NCBI GenBank assembly: GCA_003024985.2
Contig: PXIH01S0015426.1
DNA from: Euperipatoides rowelli
Lineage: Eukaryota; Onychophora; Udeonychophora; Euonychophora; Peripatopsidae
DNA: 10,149 nucleotides
Strand: one strand, 5' to 3'
Shown: piece after piece, positions 1-7,196 of the stretch
Position numbering within the stretch: the stretch's first letter is position 1
How the letters are laid out: each line of letters opens with the position of its first letter
Made by a program: the position numbers and the translations under genes
Notes under the pieces: generated by a model
Databases searched by the model: none
The model's input: the letters and a program-made list of their open reading frames with translations, nothing else
Told to the model about the DNA's origin: nothing

Positions 1-32
1 TTTAAATTTAGAGAGGTGTTTCAAGCTTTGAT

Positions 33-229
33 ATCATGGATGTTAATTTTGTTAGTGAGCAACAGAAATTAATTCCAAATGTTAGTTTAAATAATCCGTT
101 TTTAAAAACTAATCTGAATATTATTATTTTTTATTGTCAAGTAATTTAGTCATGTGACTTACTAGTGATGACATCATGAGTGTTAATTTTCTTATTAGGC
201 AAGAGTACATAATCATAACTTTAAATAAT
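33..229 (+). repeat. Diverged direct duplication, period about 140 bp
   Basis: Positions 33-94 and 173-229 resemble each other. Both begin ATCATG, continue with TGTTAATTTT, then a TTA..T..G and CAA.AG block, and end in TTTAAATAAT. Several substitutions and small gaps separate them, so the duplication is old. It may be part of an unrecognised dispersed repeat. No coding potential was seen. Confidence 0.45.
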
Positions 230-394
230 GAGTTTATAGAGTAAATAATGCTAATCATCATTTTAAATACCAGCTAATAAAAACTGTGTTATTCATTTAA
301 AAATACATGGATATTTTATAATATAAAAATTATGTGGGCTAACCTTTATTTTAAACTGATCCCTCAAACATTTACTTGTTAAAACATAATGTTT

Positions 395-615
395 GGAAAT
401 AAATAAAATATAATTTAAATAAAATATGCATTAAGAAAATCTCAAACAATTAATCCTAATCTGGTGGTACACCATCCTGATTGAAAATCATCCCAGTTGG
501 GAACTTATCTAACTTTTTTTCAGCATAGAAGCAATTTTGACGATAACAGCACCACCTATTAAGAAGCAATAAAAGCTTTATAAGTTCACCTATAATAGTG
601 TTTGTGCTGTTTGCT
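395..615 (-). pseudogene. Relic of a Tc1/mariner-type DDE transposase
   Basis: Read on the minus strand from about 602 downward, one frame stays open to about 459. It contains NTIIGEL, then a leucine-rich stretch, then MIFNQDGVPPD. In Tc1/mariner-like transposases the second catalytic aspartate sits in a motif of the form FQQDGAPPH, preceded by a segment like TV.GE.YL. Both landmarks occur here in order and at a plausible distance. After the motif come in-frame stops and then LFEIFLM, resembling the usual (V)REFL segment. The match rests on a short motif in a decayed sequence. No terminal repeats were found, and chance similarity cannot be excluded. A copy this broken cannot be active. Confidence 0.4.
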
Positions 616-948
616 GCTAATTATTAACAGTTTATTTAATGATTTTTTTTTAGTGAGGAAAAACCTTTTTAATAATTTGTAAATCCTTCAGCTATTTTTA
701 GGATTTGTTTATTTATAAACATACTTAGAAACAAGAAATAAATTCAATTCTTAAAAAATTAACTTTTCTTTTCAAATAAATTTATTTATTATTTAGGTTA
801 GCCTAGTTGTTTGAAAATTTATCTGACTGATTTCCATTAGTTGGTTGGTTAAGGTTATAGAGGTTACGCATTGAAACATTAACTTTTTCATTTTCAGCAA
901 TATTTTAACTTTTAATGAATTAAAATTGTTTTGATATTTTTTTTTCAG

Positions 949-1093
949 TTTTCCGAAAATATTGACTGGAAAATTAAACCTGTCATAATTGGCAATTTGA
1001 CTAATGTAAGTCATAATGTTTCCGGTGTGGTTCAGGTGTTAGATGGTTATAGTATTCGCATATTTAATTTTACTTATGATGGAAAACCACCAG
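949..1093 (+). CDS. Exon of a DM13-domain (Skeletor-like) protein, N-terminal half of the domain
   Basis: This internal exon has 48 codons plus one base, with a T-rich tract and CAG before it and a near-perfect CAG|GTGAGT donor after it. It enters in phase 0 and leaves in phase 1. The translation begins FSENIDWKIKP, then IIGNLTNVSHNVSG, and ends IFNFTYDGKPPG. The order G.L....H.VSG.V, a D..S.RI pair and F.YDG is the signature of the DM13 domain, found in animal Skeletor proteins and related extracellular proteins, often beside DOMON domains. The domain's biochemical role is poorly defined; in Skeletor relatives it accompanies secreted or matrix-associated proteins. NLT, NVS and NFT are possible N-glycosylation sites, fitting an extracellular location. 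The reading frame has no stop. The protein's start, signal peptide and other domains lie outside the window. Confidence 0.85.
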
Positions 1094-1615
1094 GTGAGTA
1101 ACATTATTATTTATTTATTTTAGTATCATTTAGGCTAAAAAAAAAAAAGTTTACATCTAGAAAAAAAAAAATTGTTTAGGATGTCTACTAGAATTGCTAC
1201 AAATTCTGTCTTGTTTTATTAATCAATTATGAGTTACTTTAGGTATATTCCGTAGGCTATTCAAGGTAACTTAAACACTCGTCAAAATCCCAGTGTCTAT
1301 CTAAATGAAATTTGTTGAGATAGGCGTGGAGAACATAAGATTACAAATAAGATGTTCAAGCAATTTGTTATCATTTGCATCTGACAAAAATAAAAACTCA
1401 ACATTCATCATATCTTTCAAATAATCCCACTTTTAATAATCCCACCAAAATTGGACTCATTTCAATTTTTCAAAATATATTTTAGAATAAATAATTATTC
1501 AAGTGTGCTATGATGGGCGTGGCTAGAGGGAAAAGTGTTTTCATTTCATTATTTTATAATAGCATTTTCTTAATTTAGTTGTTATAACAATCTGTTAATA
1601 AGAATTCCAAACAGA

Positions 1616-1699
1616 AGTAGATGGAAAACATCATTTCTGGGACATTTTTAGTTACAGTTGGGTTACTTCCAGTTCCGGGTCAAAGGTCACTTCCTGTTT
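1616..1699 (+). repeat. Left terminal inverted repeat
   Basis: It begins AGTAGATGGAAAACA and ends near GGGTCAAAGGTCACTTCCTG. It aligns over its length with the reverse complement of 3426-3508, allowing one gap. The outer 15 bp and the inner GGGTCAAAG.TCACTTCCT block are best conserved. The middle differs, possibly because ACTTCC units there were gained or lost. Confidence 0.7.
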
Positions 1700-1964
1700 C
1701 TTAAAAGTAGAGAAGATGTTTGACCATATTTGGGCATGTATCACATGATGACATCACTTCTGGCTTAGGTTCCACCCACTTCCAGGTTTTGGGACAATCT
1801 AGGTCAAAGTTTACTTCCAGTTCCTGTTTTTAAAGATAGAAGTTTTATATACCCATATATTGTATGACATCACATTTCAATATGTCAGCCTTTCCTATAG
1901 TGGGACAACAGGCACTTCCTGTTCCAGTAAAGCTACTGATTCCTGTTAAACCTAGACCACTTCT
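1665..1964 (+). repeat. Left subterminal array of ACTTCC/ACTTCT motifs
   Basis: Seven copies of ACTTC(C/T) occur in one orientation, starting at 1665, 1689, 1756, 1778, 1813, 1914 and 1959. Several are followed by a GTTCC or GGTTCC extension, as in ACTTCCAGTTCCTG. Spacing is irregular, roughly 20 to 100 bp. In the right end the motif recurs inverted (GGAAGT or AGAAGT at 3431, 3455 and 3475). Inward-facing subterminal motif clusters are typical transposase-binding arrays in some DNA transposons; that role here is inferred. Confidence 0.6.
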
Positions 1965-1977
1965 GGTTCCTGTTTAA

Positions 1978-2050
1978 GCCACTTTTACACTGGCCACTTT
2001 TAGGGAACACATTGCATAATGTGTTGCGATATTGACCAGTGTAAGCGTGC
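1978..2050 (+). repeat. Inner inverted-repeat block, left copy, with local hairpin
   Basis: GCCACTTTTACACTG at 1978-1992 matches the reverse complement of 3330-3344 at 14 of 15 bases. Locally, TTACACTGG (1985-1993) is also the reverse complement of CCAGTGTAA (2036-2044), so this segment can fold into a 9-bp stem. TGTGTTGCGATAT in the loop resembles CGTGTTGGAATAT on the minus strand near the right end. Homology between the two element ends therefore extends well beyond the outer repeats. Confidence 0.5.
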
Positions 2051-2449
2051 AACGGAATGTGCCAGAACAGCTTACCAAATCCTGTACCACAGCAGCTTCT
2101 AGGTTTCTGTTGCGATACCTCAGGCTATCAGTAAAAACGCGTACAGGAATCTATAACACAATAGGGTTCCATAAAATTATGCGTATGTGCTCTACCTATG
2201 ATCAATGATTGTACACATGTTTAATTTGTCAAGATTTTATAAAGGCCAGTGCTATTTGAAAAGACACCAAAGTTAAGTTTTATTTATTATTATTTATTGA
2301 ATCAAAAGATTTATGCCTTTGGCTTATACAGTTATAATACATTATTATATAACTATTTTAATAATCTCAAATTAATAACGTATTTGAAAACAAATCAAAT
2401 AAATTATAAAAGTGGATAAAATCATGGAATTAAAATAAGGAAATAAATT

Positions 2450-2490
2450 CTCCCCTTTCCCCTATCTTTTCTTTCTTTCTTCCACTTTCT
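2450..2490 (+). other. Polypyrimidine tract
   Basis: This stretch is almost purely C and T, with CCCCTTTCCCC and TTTCTTTCTTTCTTCC blocks. Such tracts can form triplex structures, but no function is shown. It lies inside the DNA transposon and is probably a simple-sequence expansion. Confidence 0.5.
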
Positions 2491-2522
2491 CAACCAATCA
2501 ATTGTCCGAATCATGCTCTTAA

Positions 2523-3042
2523 TTTAATTTATGATAAACTTATTATAAATTAATTTAAAATTAAAATATACCATGGTTTATATATTGTTTTTCCCTTTCA
2601 ATTGTATTTTGTTTAATGTTTTATGAAGTAATAAAACATGTTGAAAGTGGTACAATCCCGTCTTTAAAAATTAAAAAAAAAAAAAAAGAATATTATGTTC
2701 TTTGAGAACATAAATGATAATTCCTTTAATAGGAGTACATAAAAGCTGACGAAAATGGATCTAAACTTGTCCCATTTTACTGCGTTTTTAACATCTGCTG
2801 CATCTATTTCAGTCATGTAGGACAAATGGTCAGAATTAGCTCAAAATCGATCAAAAAAGTACTATTTCACCCCTTCATCATCATAGGGTTGGGGCATAGT
2901 GGGTTTAATATGTAGTAGGAGTTAGGGTTCAGGGTCACGGTATGGTAAGGACTGTTGATTATCCTAGGGTTGGGGCATAGTGGGTTTAATATGTAGTAGG
3001 AGTTAGGGTTCAGGGTTTATAGTAAGTTTATCATAAATTAAA
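2523..3042. repeat. Inverted repeat pair, 26 of 27 bp identical
   Basis: Positions 2523-2549 read TTTAATTTATGATAAACTTA and continue TTATAAA. The reverse complement of 3016-3042 is the same except for one base. The arms lie about 470 bp apart inside the DNA transposon and are much better conserved than its outer repeats. They may mark the ends of a nested insertion or a recent inverted duplication. No target duplication was seen outside them. Confidence 0.55.
2884..3016 (+). repeat. Two identical 52-bp units, period 81 bp
   Basis: Positions 2884-2935 and 2965-3016 are identical, starting TAGGGTTGGGGCATAGTGGG and ending GTTAGGGTTCAGGGT. They are separated by 29 bp that occur only once. Perfect identity inside an otherwise decayed region implies a recent duplication. 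The units carry degenerate TTAGGG-like stretches, but these are not regular telomeric repeats. Confidence 0.8.
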
Positions 3043-3329
3043 ACATTGTGAACAAATAAAAATAGTAACATTCATTTTACCAGCTAGTCTCAGCTCGATT
3101 CCATGAGGCGAAATTCACCTATTTTCCAAACAATATCAGAAGCTAGGATTGCTACAGGTTAATTCGACAAAGCATTTCACAATCCTCAATTTTGAAGATT
3201 TAATAATAAACAAACTATCTGCATCGTACTATCCTTCAAAATCATACATTTTAAGTTCATTCAAGCTTAAAGGCAGTATAAACATGACCATTGCGATATT
3301 CCAACACGTATCAGAAAAGGATTCGCTGT

Positions 3330-3344
3330 CAGTGTAAACGTGGC
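3330..3344 (-). repeat. Inner inverted-repeat block, right copy
   Basis: On the minus strand it reads GCCACGTTTACACTG, matching 1978-1992 with one difference. It lies about 165 bp from the right end of the element, whereas the left copy lies about 360 bp in. The left end has therefore gained about 200 bp, or the right end has lost it. Confidence 0.5.
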
Positions 3345-3377
3345 TTTAGATGACCATTCCAGTTTTCTGGGCACTTC

Positions 3378-3390
3378 GGGGGGGGGGGGG
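3378..3390 (+). repeat. G13 homopolymer
   Basis: Thirteen consecutive G in AT-rich sequence, within the right part of the DNA transposon. Length is likely polymorphic and prone to sequencing error. Confidence 0.85.
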
Positions 3391-3425
3391 TCAAAATGGT
3401 GGCAAATCCTTTATACACGGACTCA

Positions 3426-3508
3426 AAATAGGAAGTGATCTTTGACCCTGAACCAGAAGTGATCAACCAGAACTGGAAGTGTCTCAGAAACAATGTTTTC
3501 CATCTACT
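3426..3508 (-). repeat. Right terminal inverted repeat
   Basis: Read on the minus strand from 3508 it starts AGTAGATGGAAAACA, exactly like the left end, and runs into GGGTCAAAGATCACTTCCTA. It contains three inverted copies of the ACTTC(C/T) motif (3431, 3455, 3475 on the plus strand). It ends just before AACAG at 3509-3513, the candidate target duplication. Confidence 0.7.
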
Positions 3509-3513
3509 AACAG

Positions 3514-3931
3514 CCTATTTGTTAATTCAATTGAGATGTGTTTTAAAAACAAATAAAGAAAGTAAGAGACACTTGAATCTTTGTCTAAAGAAACACAGTT
3601 TTAACATGACAATGAAGTTAGGAATTTGAATTATAAAGGTTGGCAAAAAAATATGCTCCAATTGTTTAAACAAATCATATGTAATTAGATTGAGACCTGG
3701 AGCACTACGCTTGTTCACAGATTGCATAGCAAGATTTAACAAAGGGATATCTATCTTAAAATTATATAAGCTCACCTGAGGAATCACCTCAAAATCAAAA
3801 TCCTTTTCCTCTATTGCACTTTTATGATACAGATCATCATAGATTTGATATATATGTTCCAATATGGTTTGCACCAATAAAGAGCCAGTAACAAACTGAT
3901 CATTGCGCCTCACCATACTCATAGAGACCAA
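3514..3931 (-). pseudogene. LINE ORF2: start of the reverse transcriptase, truncated
   Basis: The open frame from 3931 down to 3527 encodes about 134 residues. Near its middle is SVNKRSAPGLNLITYDLFKQ, which fits the opening of LINE reverse transcriptases: a lysine-rich helix, then (S/A)PG.(D/N)G, then an aromatic-rich helix where the enzyme begins reading the template. Residues about 25-50 (YDDLYHKSAIEEKDFDFE) look like the acidic linker before it. Past about 3630 similarity fades. In another frame, LKHISIELTNRL (about 3517-3552) resembles the K.LSK.LANRL segment just downstream of the start of the enzyme, suggesting a frameshift and a little more surviving sequence before the transposon end. 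The catalytic FADD block, thumb and 3' end are absent. Confidence 0.65.
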
Positions 3932-4070
3932 ATTAGGCTATTAAATAATCTCAAAGATACCAGATAATTTAACTCATTTCTAGGCAAGTACATATTTCTT
4001 TTAATCATTATCTTATTAACCAATTATCTTTGCTCCAACAATAATGACATTTCTCTTTACACCTTATATA

Positions 4071-4969
4071 CTAAGGTATTGTGGTTCTATTAATATTCCT
4101 AAGCACGTCAATATAATGCTGCCTTTGGAAAATTTGACTATTCAAATTTCTCTTATATTGTGATGTGGCCACAATAACCCTGTCTGTTAACTGCCTCTTA
4201 AACAAAAAACAATCCATCAAATCATAATCATCAATACCAAATAACCCATGAGCTTTAATATAAATATCAGACAATTCCCCTACACCCAACCTAAAAGACG
4301 GATGCAAGAATGGATGTGCCTGATCACGTATATAAATAGTAGCTCTTGAATCATTCCCTAACACAAATTCCAACACAATGGCACCATGATCGGAAAAAAC
4401 CAATGGCTTCACCATGTAAGAACCAAGTCTGATAACGGCAGAAACATAACATACATAATCAAGTCTATTTGAAGTTGCCGAGTAATGGGTGGGTATACTA
4501 TCCATACCCTTTACCATAGCCACATCACTCAATCCATCCCCCCTAATAAAACTATCCAATTCTGGCAACAATGATACCTCTTTCACATTGCAATCGCCTT
4601 CCATTATGATCTCTCCTCCATTAATACCAACACCCTATTTACCAACAAATTATTGGGCCATTAATAATTGATTAACACAACTTTTTTTCCAAAATATAAC
4701 TATATGCAAATCAACCACACCCATTGCCTTATCCAAGAAATTGCCACCCCCATTTTAGATGTTAAAGATTGCCCTTGAATTACATTATAGTGAGATTCAA
4801 ATAATTTTAATGATGCATTATTATGCTTTTTTATGTTTGTCTCTTTCAAAAACGCCACATTAATCTCAGATCTAATCAACATTTAAAACAGTTGCTTTTT
4901 TTTCCTATAGACATTCAGCCCCTGCACATTGAGGGACAACATCTTGAAAGATGCTTGGTACCCTGCCAT
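4071..4969 (-). pseudogene. LINE ORF2: endonuclease (exonuclease-endonuclease-phosphatase fold), frameshifted
   Basis: This is the N-terminal nuclease domain of ORF2, which in active LINEs nicks the target DNA to prime reverse transcription. The best start is the ATG at 4969 (MAGYQASFKMLSLNVQGLN). Landmarks appear in order: NVQGLN (first motif), an in-frame stop, FLKETN with the catalytic glutamate, GVAI, then GDCN (GDFN motif) at about 4600, NRLDY (usually SRIDY), and SDHGAIV with the catalytic SDH. The frame is broken by a stop near 4883 and again around 4640-4710, where the middle of the domain is hard to read. From 4604 to 4071 it is open for 177 residues. The cysteine in GDCN replaces the usual phenylalanine. 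The copy is not functional. Confidence 0.8.
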
Positions 4970-5478
4970 TATGAGCCCTTATCCAACCCCCCCTACCACC
5001 AAGCATTTATACCCTATAATATCTTTCATAACCCATAAATACATTTTCCTTCTATACATCTTCTGACAAAAGAAAAATATACCATCTATATTACCCCAAA
5101 CATAAATACATGACATAATCAAAACCCACCAACCCCCCCCCCCCCCCAATTAACTAGAGATAATATACACACTCCAATAACATATATCCTCAATATAATA
5201 AACAATACTACAAATACCATTAAATATAAAATAAACACTTCTTTTCATGCTGCCACAGCTTGCCACATAGGCATTCAAAGCAACACCATACAGACATAAT
5301 AACCAAAAAAAGTAAGTAATGTCTGCAGTAGACTTCACCATAAACAGCTTAGAGTGTACCTTACACTGGCACTGCACACATCACAAGAACAGCATATTGC
5401 TTCAATATCATCCCACCATAATATAATCTATCCAACGCCATGCAGTCCACCAATACAAAACTAATCAGCTCCAGGAAA
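4970..5478 (-). other. Spacer between LINE ORF1 and ORF2
   Basis: About 510 bp separate the ORF1 stop from the ORF2 start. It contains a C15 run at 5133-5147 and C-rich, A-rich sequence on the plus strand. A 75-codon minus-strand frame at 5150-5377 is hydrophobic and matches no LINE motif that I recognise. I treat it as chance. The spacer is long for a LINE and may include expansions or a further small insertion. Confidence 0.5.
5133..5147 (+). repeat. C15 homopolymer
   Basis: Fifteen consecutive C between the two LINE reading frames. Length is likely variable between copies and error-prone in sequencing. Confidence 0.85.
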
Positions 5479-6467
5479 TTAACCGCCATCATTAACTATT
5501 TTAGTCTGCTCACCTCCATGATCCATAAAAGTCACATTGCCATCATTAGAAAATTCTGCATCACACAAGAAATTAGAATCCTTCTTCTTTCTTTTATTTG
5601 CATCCATATAAGCAACCTGCTCCTGACGTAACTTTTCTTTACCTTTGTTCTGCTGAGTCAATTTGTCCTGACTGTCGGTCAGTATTGCCCCCATCGCCTG
5701 TGACAATACATCTTCCTCCTGCTCATCATCTGCCAAAGGTTTCCTCCTTAATGCCATATTAGAGGGACTGTTCCTTAATAATGCATGAAACTTTAAGGTA
5801 TATTCCCTGCATTTCCGACACCACAAAAAATGGACAGACATTAACTGAGTGATCATCCTTTTTGCAACGAAACATCTGGTCTTTCTAGCCTTAGTCTGTA
5901 TCCATCCTCTCAAACCATTTGCAGATTGTATAACATATGGCATGCCATCAAAGACGATTCATTCTAGTGCAAAAGATAAATATACAGGCATAGTACTTAT
6001 GAATTTCTTGTCATGTATTTTAATGTAGGTAGGTTTCATAGTCAACACCTCCCCATACATCTGCAATAACTGGTCTATCTCCTTCACCAACACCTTCGCA
6101 GGCATCCATAGTACAGTTATATCCACTATGTGTGAAGCGAGGGCAATGAATTTGCATAAATGACAAATAACTCACCAAGCATAGTAAATTCTTAATTGAA
6201 TTTCAACTGAGCCTCTGCTGAATCAAAGTCGATGAAATTATAGTAGCTGTTATCTAGCTTACTAAACTCCTCCAAATTTTCAACCAAGTTCAATGATTCC
6301 AATATATCTATCAGATAGCTAAAGTGAAATTTTTGCGGCTGATAGTTTGCATCCACAGATAACAAATACTATGGAGGTATCTTCCACTAGGGAAGCATAC
6401 TCTTAAAATTAAAAATTATTCTCTCCCTGTAATTCACATCACTAATTTCTACTTTTGTCTGTGACAT
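5479..6467 (-). pseudogene. LINE ORF1 (gag-like RNA-binding protein) with a broken CCHC zinc knuckle
   Basis: The likely start is the ATG at 6467 (MSQTKVEISD). About 110 codons follow, interrupted by two stops near FKSMLP and another after AEAQLKFN. A frameshift near 6150 leads into HIVDITVLWMPAKV and IDQLLQMYGEVLTMKP, resembling the RNA-binding fold of Tx1/L1-type ORF1 proteins (a hydrophobic strand, WLP-like motif, helix and YGEV). After one TGA (about 5955) comes TRCF, then in another frame RCKKDDHSVNVC: together a CX2CX4HX4C knuckle. A second shift restores the first frame for WCRKCREY and a lysine- and glutamate-rich tail (QDKLTQQNKGKEKLRQEQ, NKRKKK) ending at 5479. ORF1 proteins coat LINE RNA. 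Five or more lesions make it inactive. Confidence 0.65.
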
Positions 6468-6983
6468 TATATTCTTTACTGTACCAAAAAATCTCCACAA
6501 TAGTACGAAAAAAGCAATTCAAACAAACGTTATCAATGTCCGTCCACTTACCCACTTACGTTAAGTTTCACAAAACCAGCTGTCACACAAGCTCGTACTA
6601 AGCAGTATAAATACAATAATATTGAATTCATCCAGAATAGTTCATTCAAAAGAATTCTACCTTTTATCATCCAAGCATTTAATTGCAAAACAGCATTCCA
6701 ATATAAATTAACCAACTTACATTCTTTACCTTAAGAGTGCAATCAAAACCATGTGACTATATACACGGTGTCTCATGGGAGAAGTGAAATATAACAGATT
6801 AAATTAGACAAAAACTGAATATTAGTATTTTTTTTTAAATAGTATCTTTCTGATTAAAAATATCAATTTACTTACATAAATAAATGTTGCCTATATACTG
6901 TAGATGTATGACTATATGTTAAGGGATTAATAAAGAAACAGTTTATTATTCTAAGTAGCCTACTATTTTTTTTTCCATTATAG
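6468..6983. other. Probable LINE 5' flank and AT-rich intron end
   Basis: The part next to 6467 may be the LINE 5' untranslated region, perhaps reaching about 6760, but no boundary or target duplication was found. From about 6780 the sequence is ordinary AT-rich intron leading to the acceptor at 6983. No gene or RNA was recognised. Confidence 0.4.
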
Positions 6984-7056
6984 GAGCCAATTTTATGATC
7001 GGAAAAGGCCTTTATCCATCGCCAAGTGGTACAATAATTGCTGATGACTTGGGAGG
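6984..7056 (+). CDS. Exon of a DM13-domain (Skeletor-like) protein, continuation of the domain
   Basis: This 73-base internal exon lies between a T-rich tract ending TATAG and the donor AGG|GTAAGT. It enters in phase 1 and leaves in phase 2, so more coding exons must follow beyond the window. Joined to the exon at 949-1093 it continues without a stop: GANFMIGKGLYPSPSGTIIA, then DDLGG. DM13 domains have here a segment of the form (D)AYF.VG....PS..GT.I.DE.G, and A-F-(I)G, PSPSG, T-I and the acidic D-D before G all fit. The final strands of the domain, usually rich in charged residues and ending in W..V, are missing. Exon size, phases and motif order make it very likely that the two exons belong to one gene. 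Confidence 0.85.
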
Positions 7057-7163
7057 GTAAGTAAATCATTAATAAGTATACTCCAAATTATAAATTATAA
7101 TTAAAAATGTGTAGATGAATACAGCTGAATGTTATTTTAGGTCCATATCAATAGATAGACTGA

Positions 7164-7195
7164 TAAATAAATAAATAAATAACTTTTTTTTTTTT
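7164..7195 (+). repeat. (AAAT)n microsatellite and T12 run
   Basis: About four AAAT units (to 7182) are followed after AC by twelve T (7184-7195). They sit at the left edge of the tandem-repeat field. Confidence 0.7.
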
Positions 7196-7196
7196 A

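Larger units (their letters stand above)
1..948 (+). other. Intron (partial) upstream of the first DM13 exon
   Basis: This stretch is AT-rich and ends in a strong 3' splice site, a T tract followed by CAG at 946-948. I found no convincing exon in it. A second polypyrimidine-AG lies near 519-523, but the frames after it close quickly and no donor follows. The contents are a diverged direct duplication (33-229) and a likely minus-strand transposase relic (about 395-615). The intron's 5' end lies outside the window. Confidence 0.7.
1616..3508. mobile_element. Non-autonomous DNA transposon with long terminal inverted repeats
   Basis: The two ends are inverted copies of each other. The outermost 15 bases, AGTAGATGGAAAACA, are identical, and similarity continues at roughly three quarters identity for about 84 bp. 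The flanks carry a possible 5-bp target duplication, AACAG at 1610-1614 and 3509-3513, with one unmatched base (1615) on the left. The 1.9 kb body has no transposase-like frame, so the element would depend on a related autonomous copy. Inside are arrays of an ACTTCC motif, a second inverted pair near 1978-1992/3330-3344, and further internal repeats. I cannot assign a superfamily: the target duplication is too uncertain and no enzyme is present. The element appears to sit inside the reverse-transcriptase part of the LINE. Confidence 0.65.
3514..6480 (-). mobile_element. Degenerate two-ORF LINE (non-LTR retrotransposon), antisense to the host gene
   Basis: On the minus strand the order is ORF1 (from 6467), a spacer, then ORF2 with an apurinic-type endonuclease followed by the beginning of a reverse transcriptase. 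A gag-like ORF1 with one CCHC knuckle, plus endonuclease before reverse transcriptase, fits L1/Tx1-like LINEs; the clade is not settled. Frameshifts and stops occur throughout, so the copy is dead. The 5' part is kept while most of ORF2 is missing, the reverse of usual 5' truncation. The loss coincides with the DNA transposon at 3508. I saw no clear continuation beyond 1615, so a deletion probably also occurred. The 5' boundary of the element is not determined. Confidence 0.75.
1094..6983 (+). other. 5.9 kb phase-1 intron inside the DM13 domain
   Basis: The donor is CAG|GTGAGT at 1093/1094. The acceptor follows a T-rich tract and reads TTATAG, ending at 6983. The intron is phase 1: a G from the left exon joins GA from the right exon to give glycine. 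It is filled mainly by a DNA transposon (1616-3508) and an antisense LINE remnant (about 3514-6467). The remaining stretches, 1094-1615 and about 6780-6983, are AT-rich with no supported feature. Splicing it out joins two halves of one conserved domain, which supports both ends. Confidence 0.8.

Noticed and set aside
510-560. Possible extra host exon after the T-rich CAG near 523
   Set aside because: All plus-strand frames after it close within a few codons to about 15 codons, and no matching donor was found. The minus strand reads better as a transposase relic.
793-1014. 73-codon minus-strand frame
   Set aside because: It overlaps the well supported DM13 exon on the other strand and crosses its splice acceptor, so it is an antisense shadow.
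1305-1430. Short stop-free minus-strand stretch (WDYLKDMMNVEFLFLSDAND) as possible LINE ORF2 continuation
   Set aside because: It is only about 43 codons and shows no reverse-transcriptase motif. Open runs of this length are not unusual by chance.
2884-3016. Interstitial telomere tract
   Set aside because: The TTAGGG-like pieces are irregular and lie within a 52-bp duplicated unit, not in tandem hexamers.
5150-5377. Hydrophobic 75-codon minus-strand frame between LINE ORF1 and ORF2
   Set aside because: It has no recognised motif, sits in low-complexity AT-rich sequence, and is of a length expected by chance.
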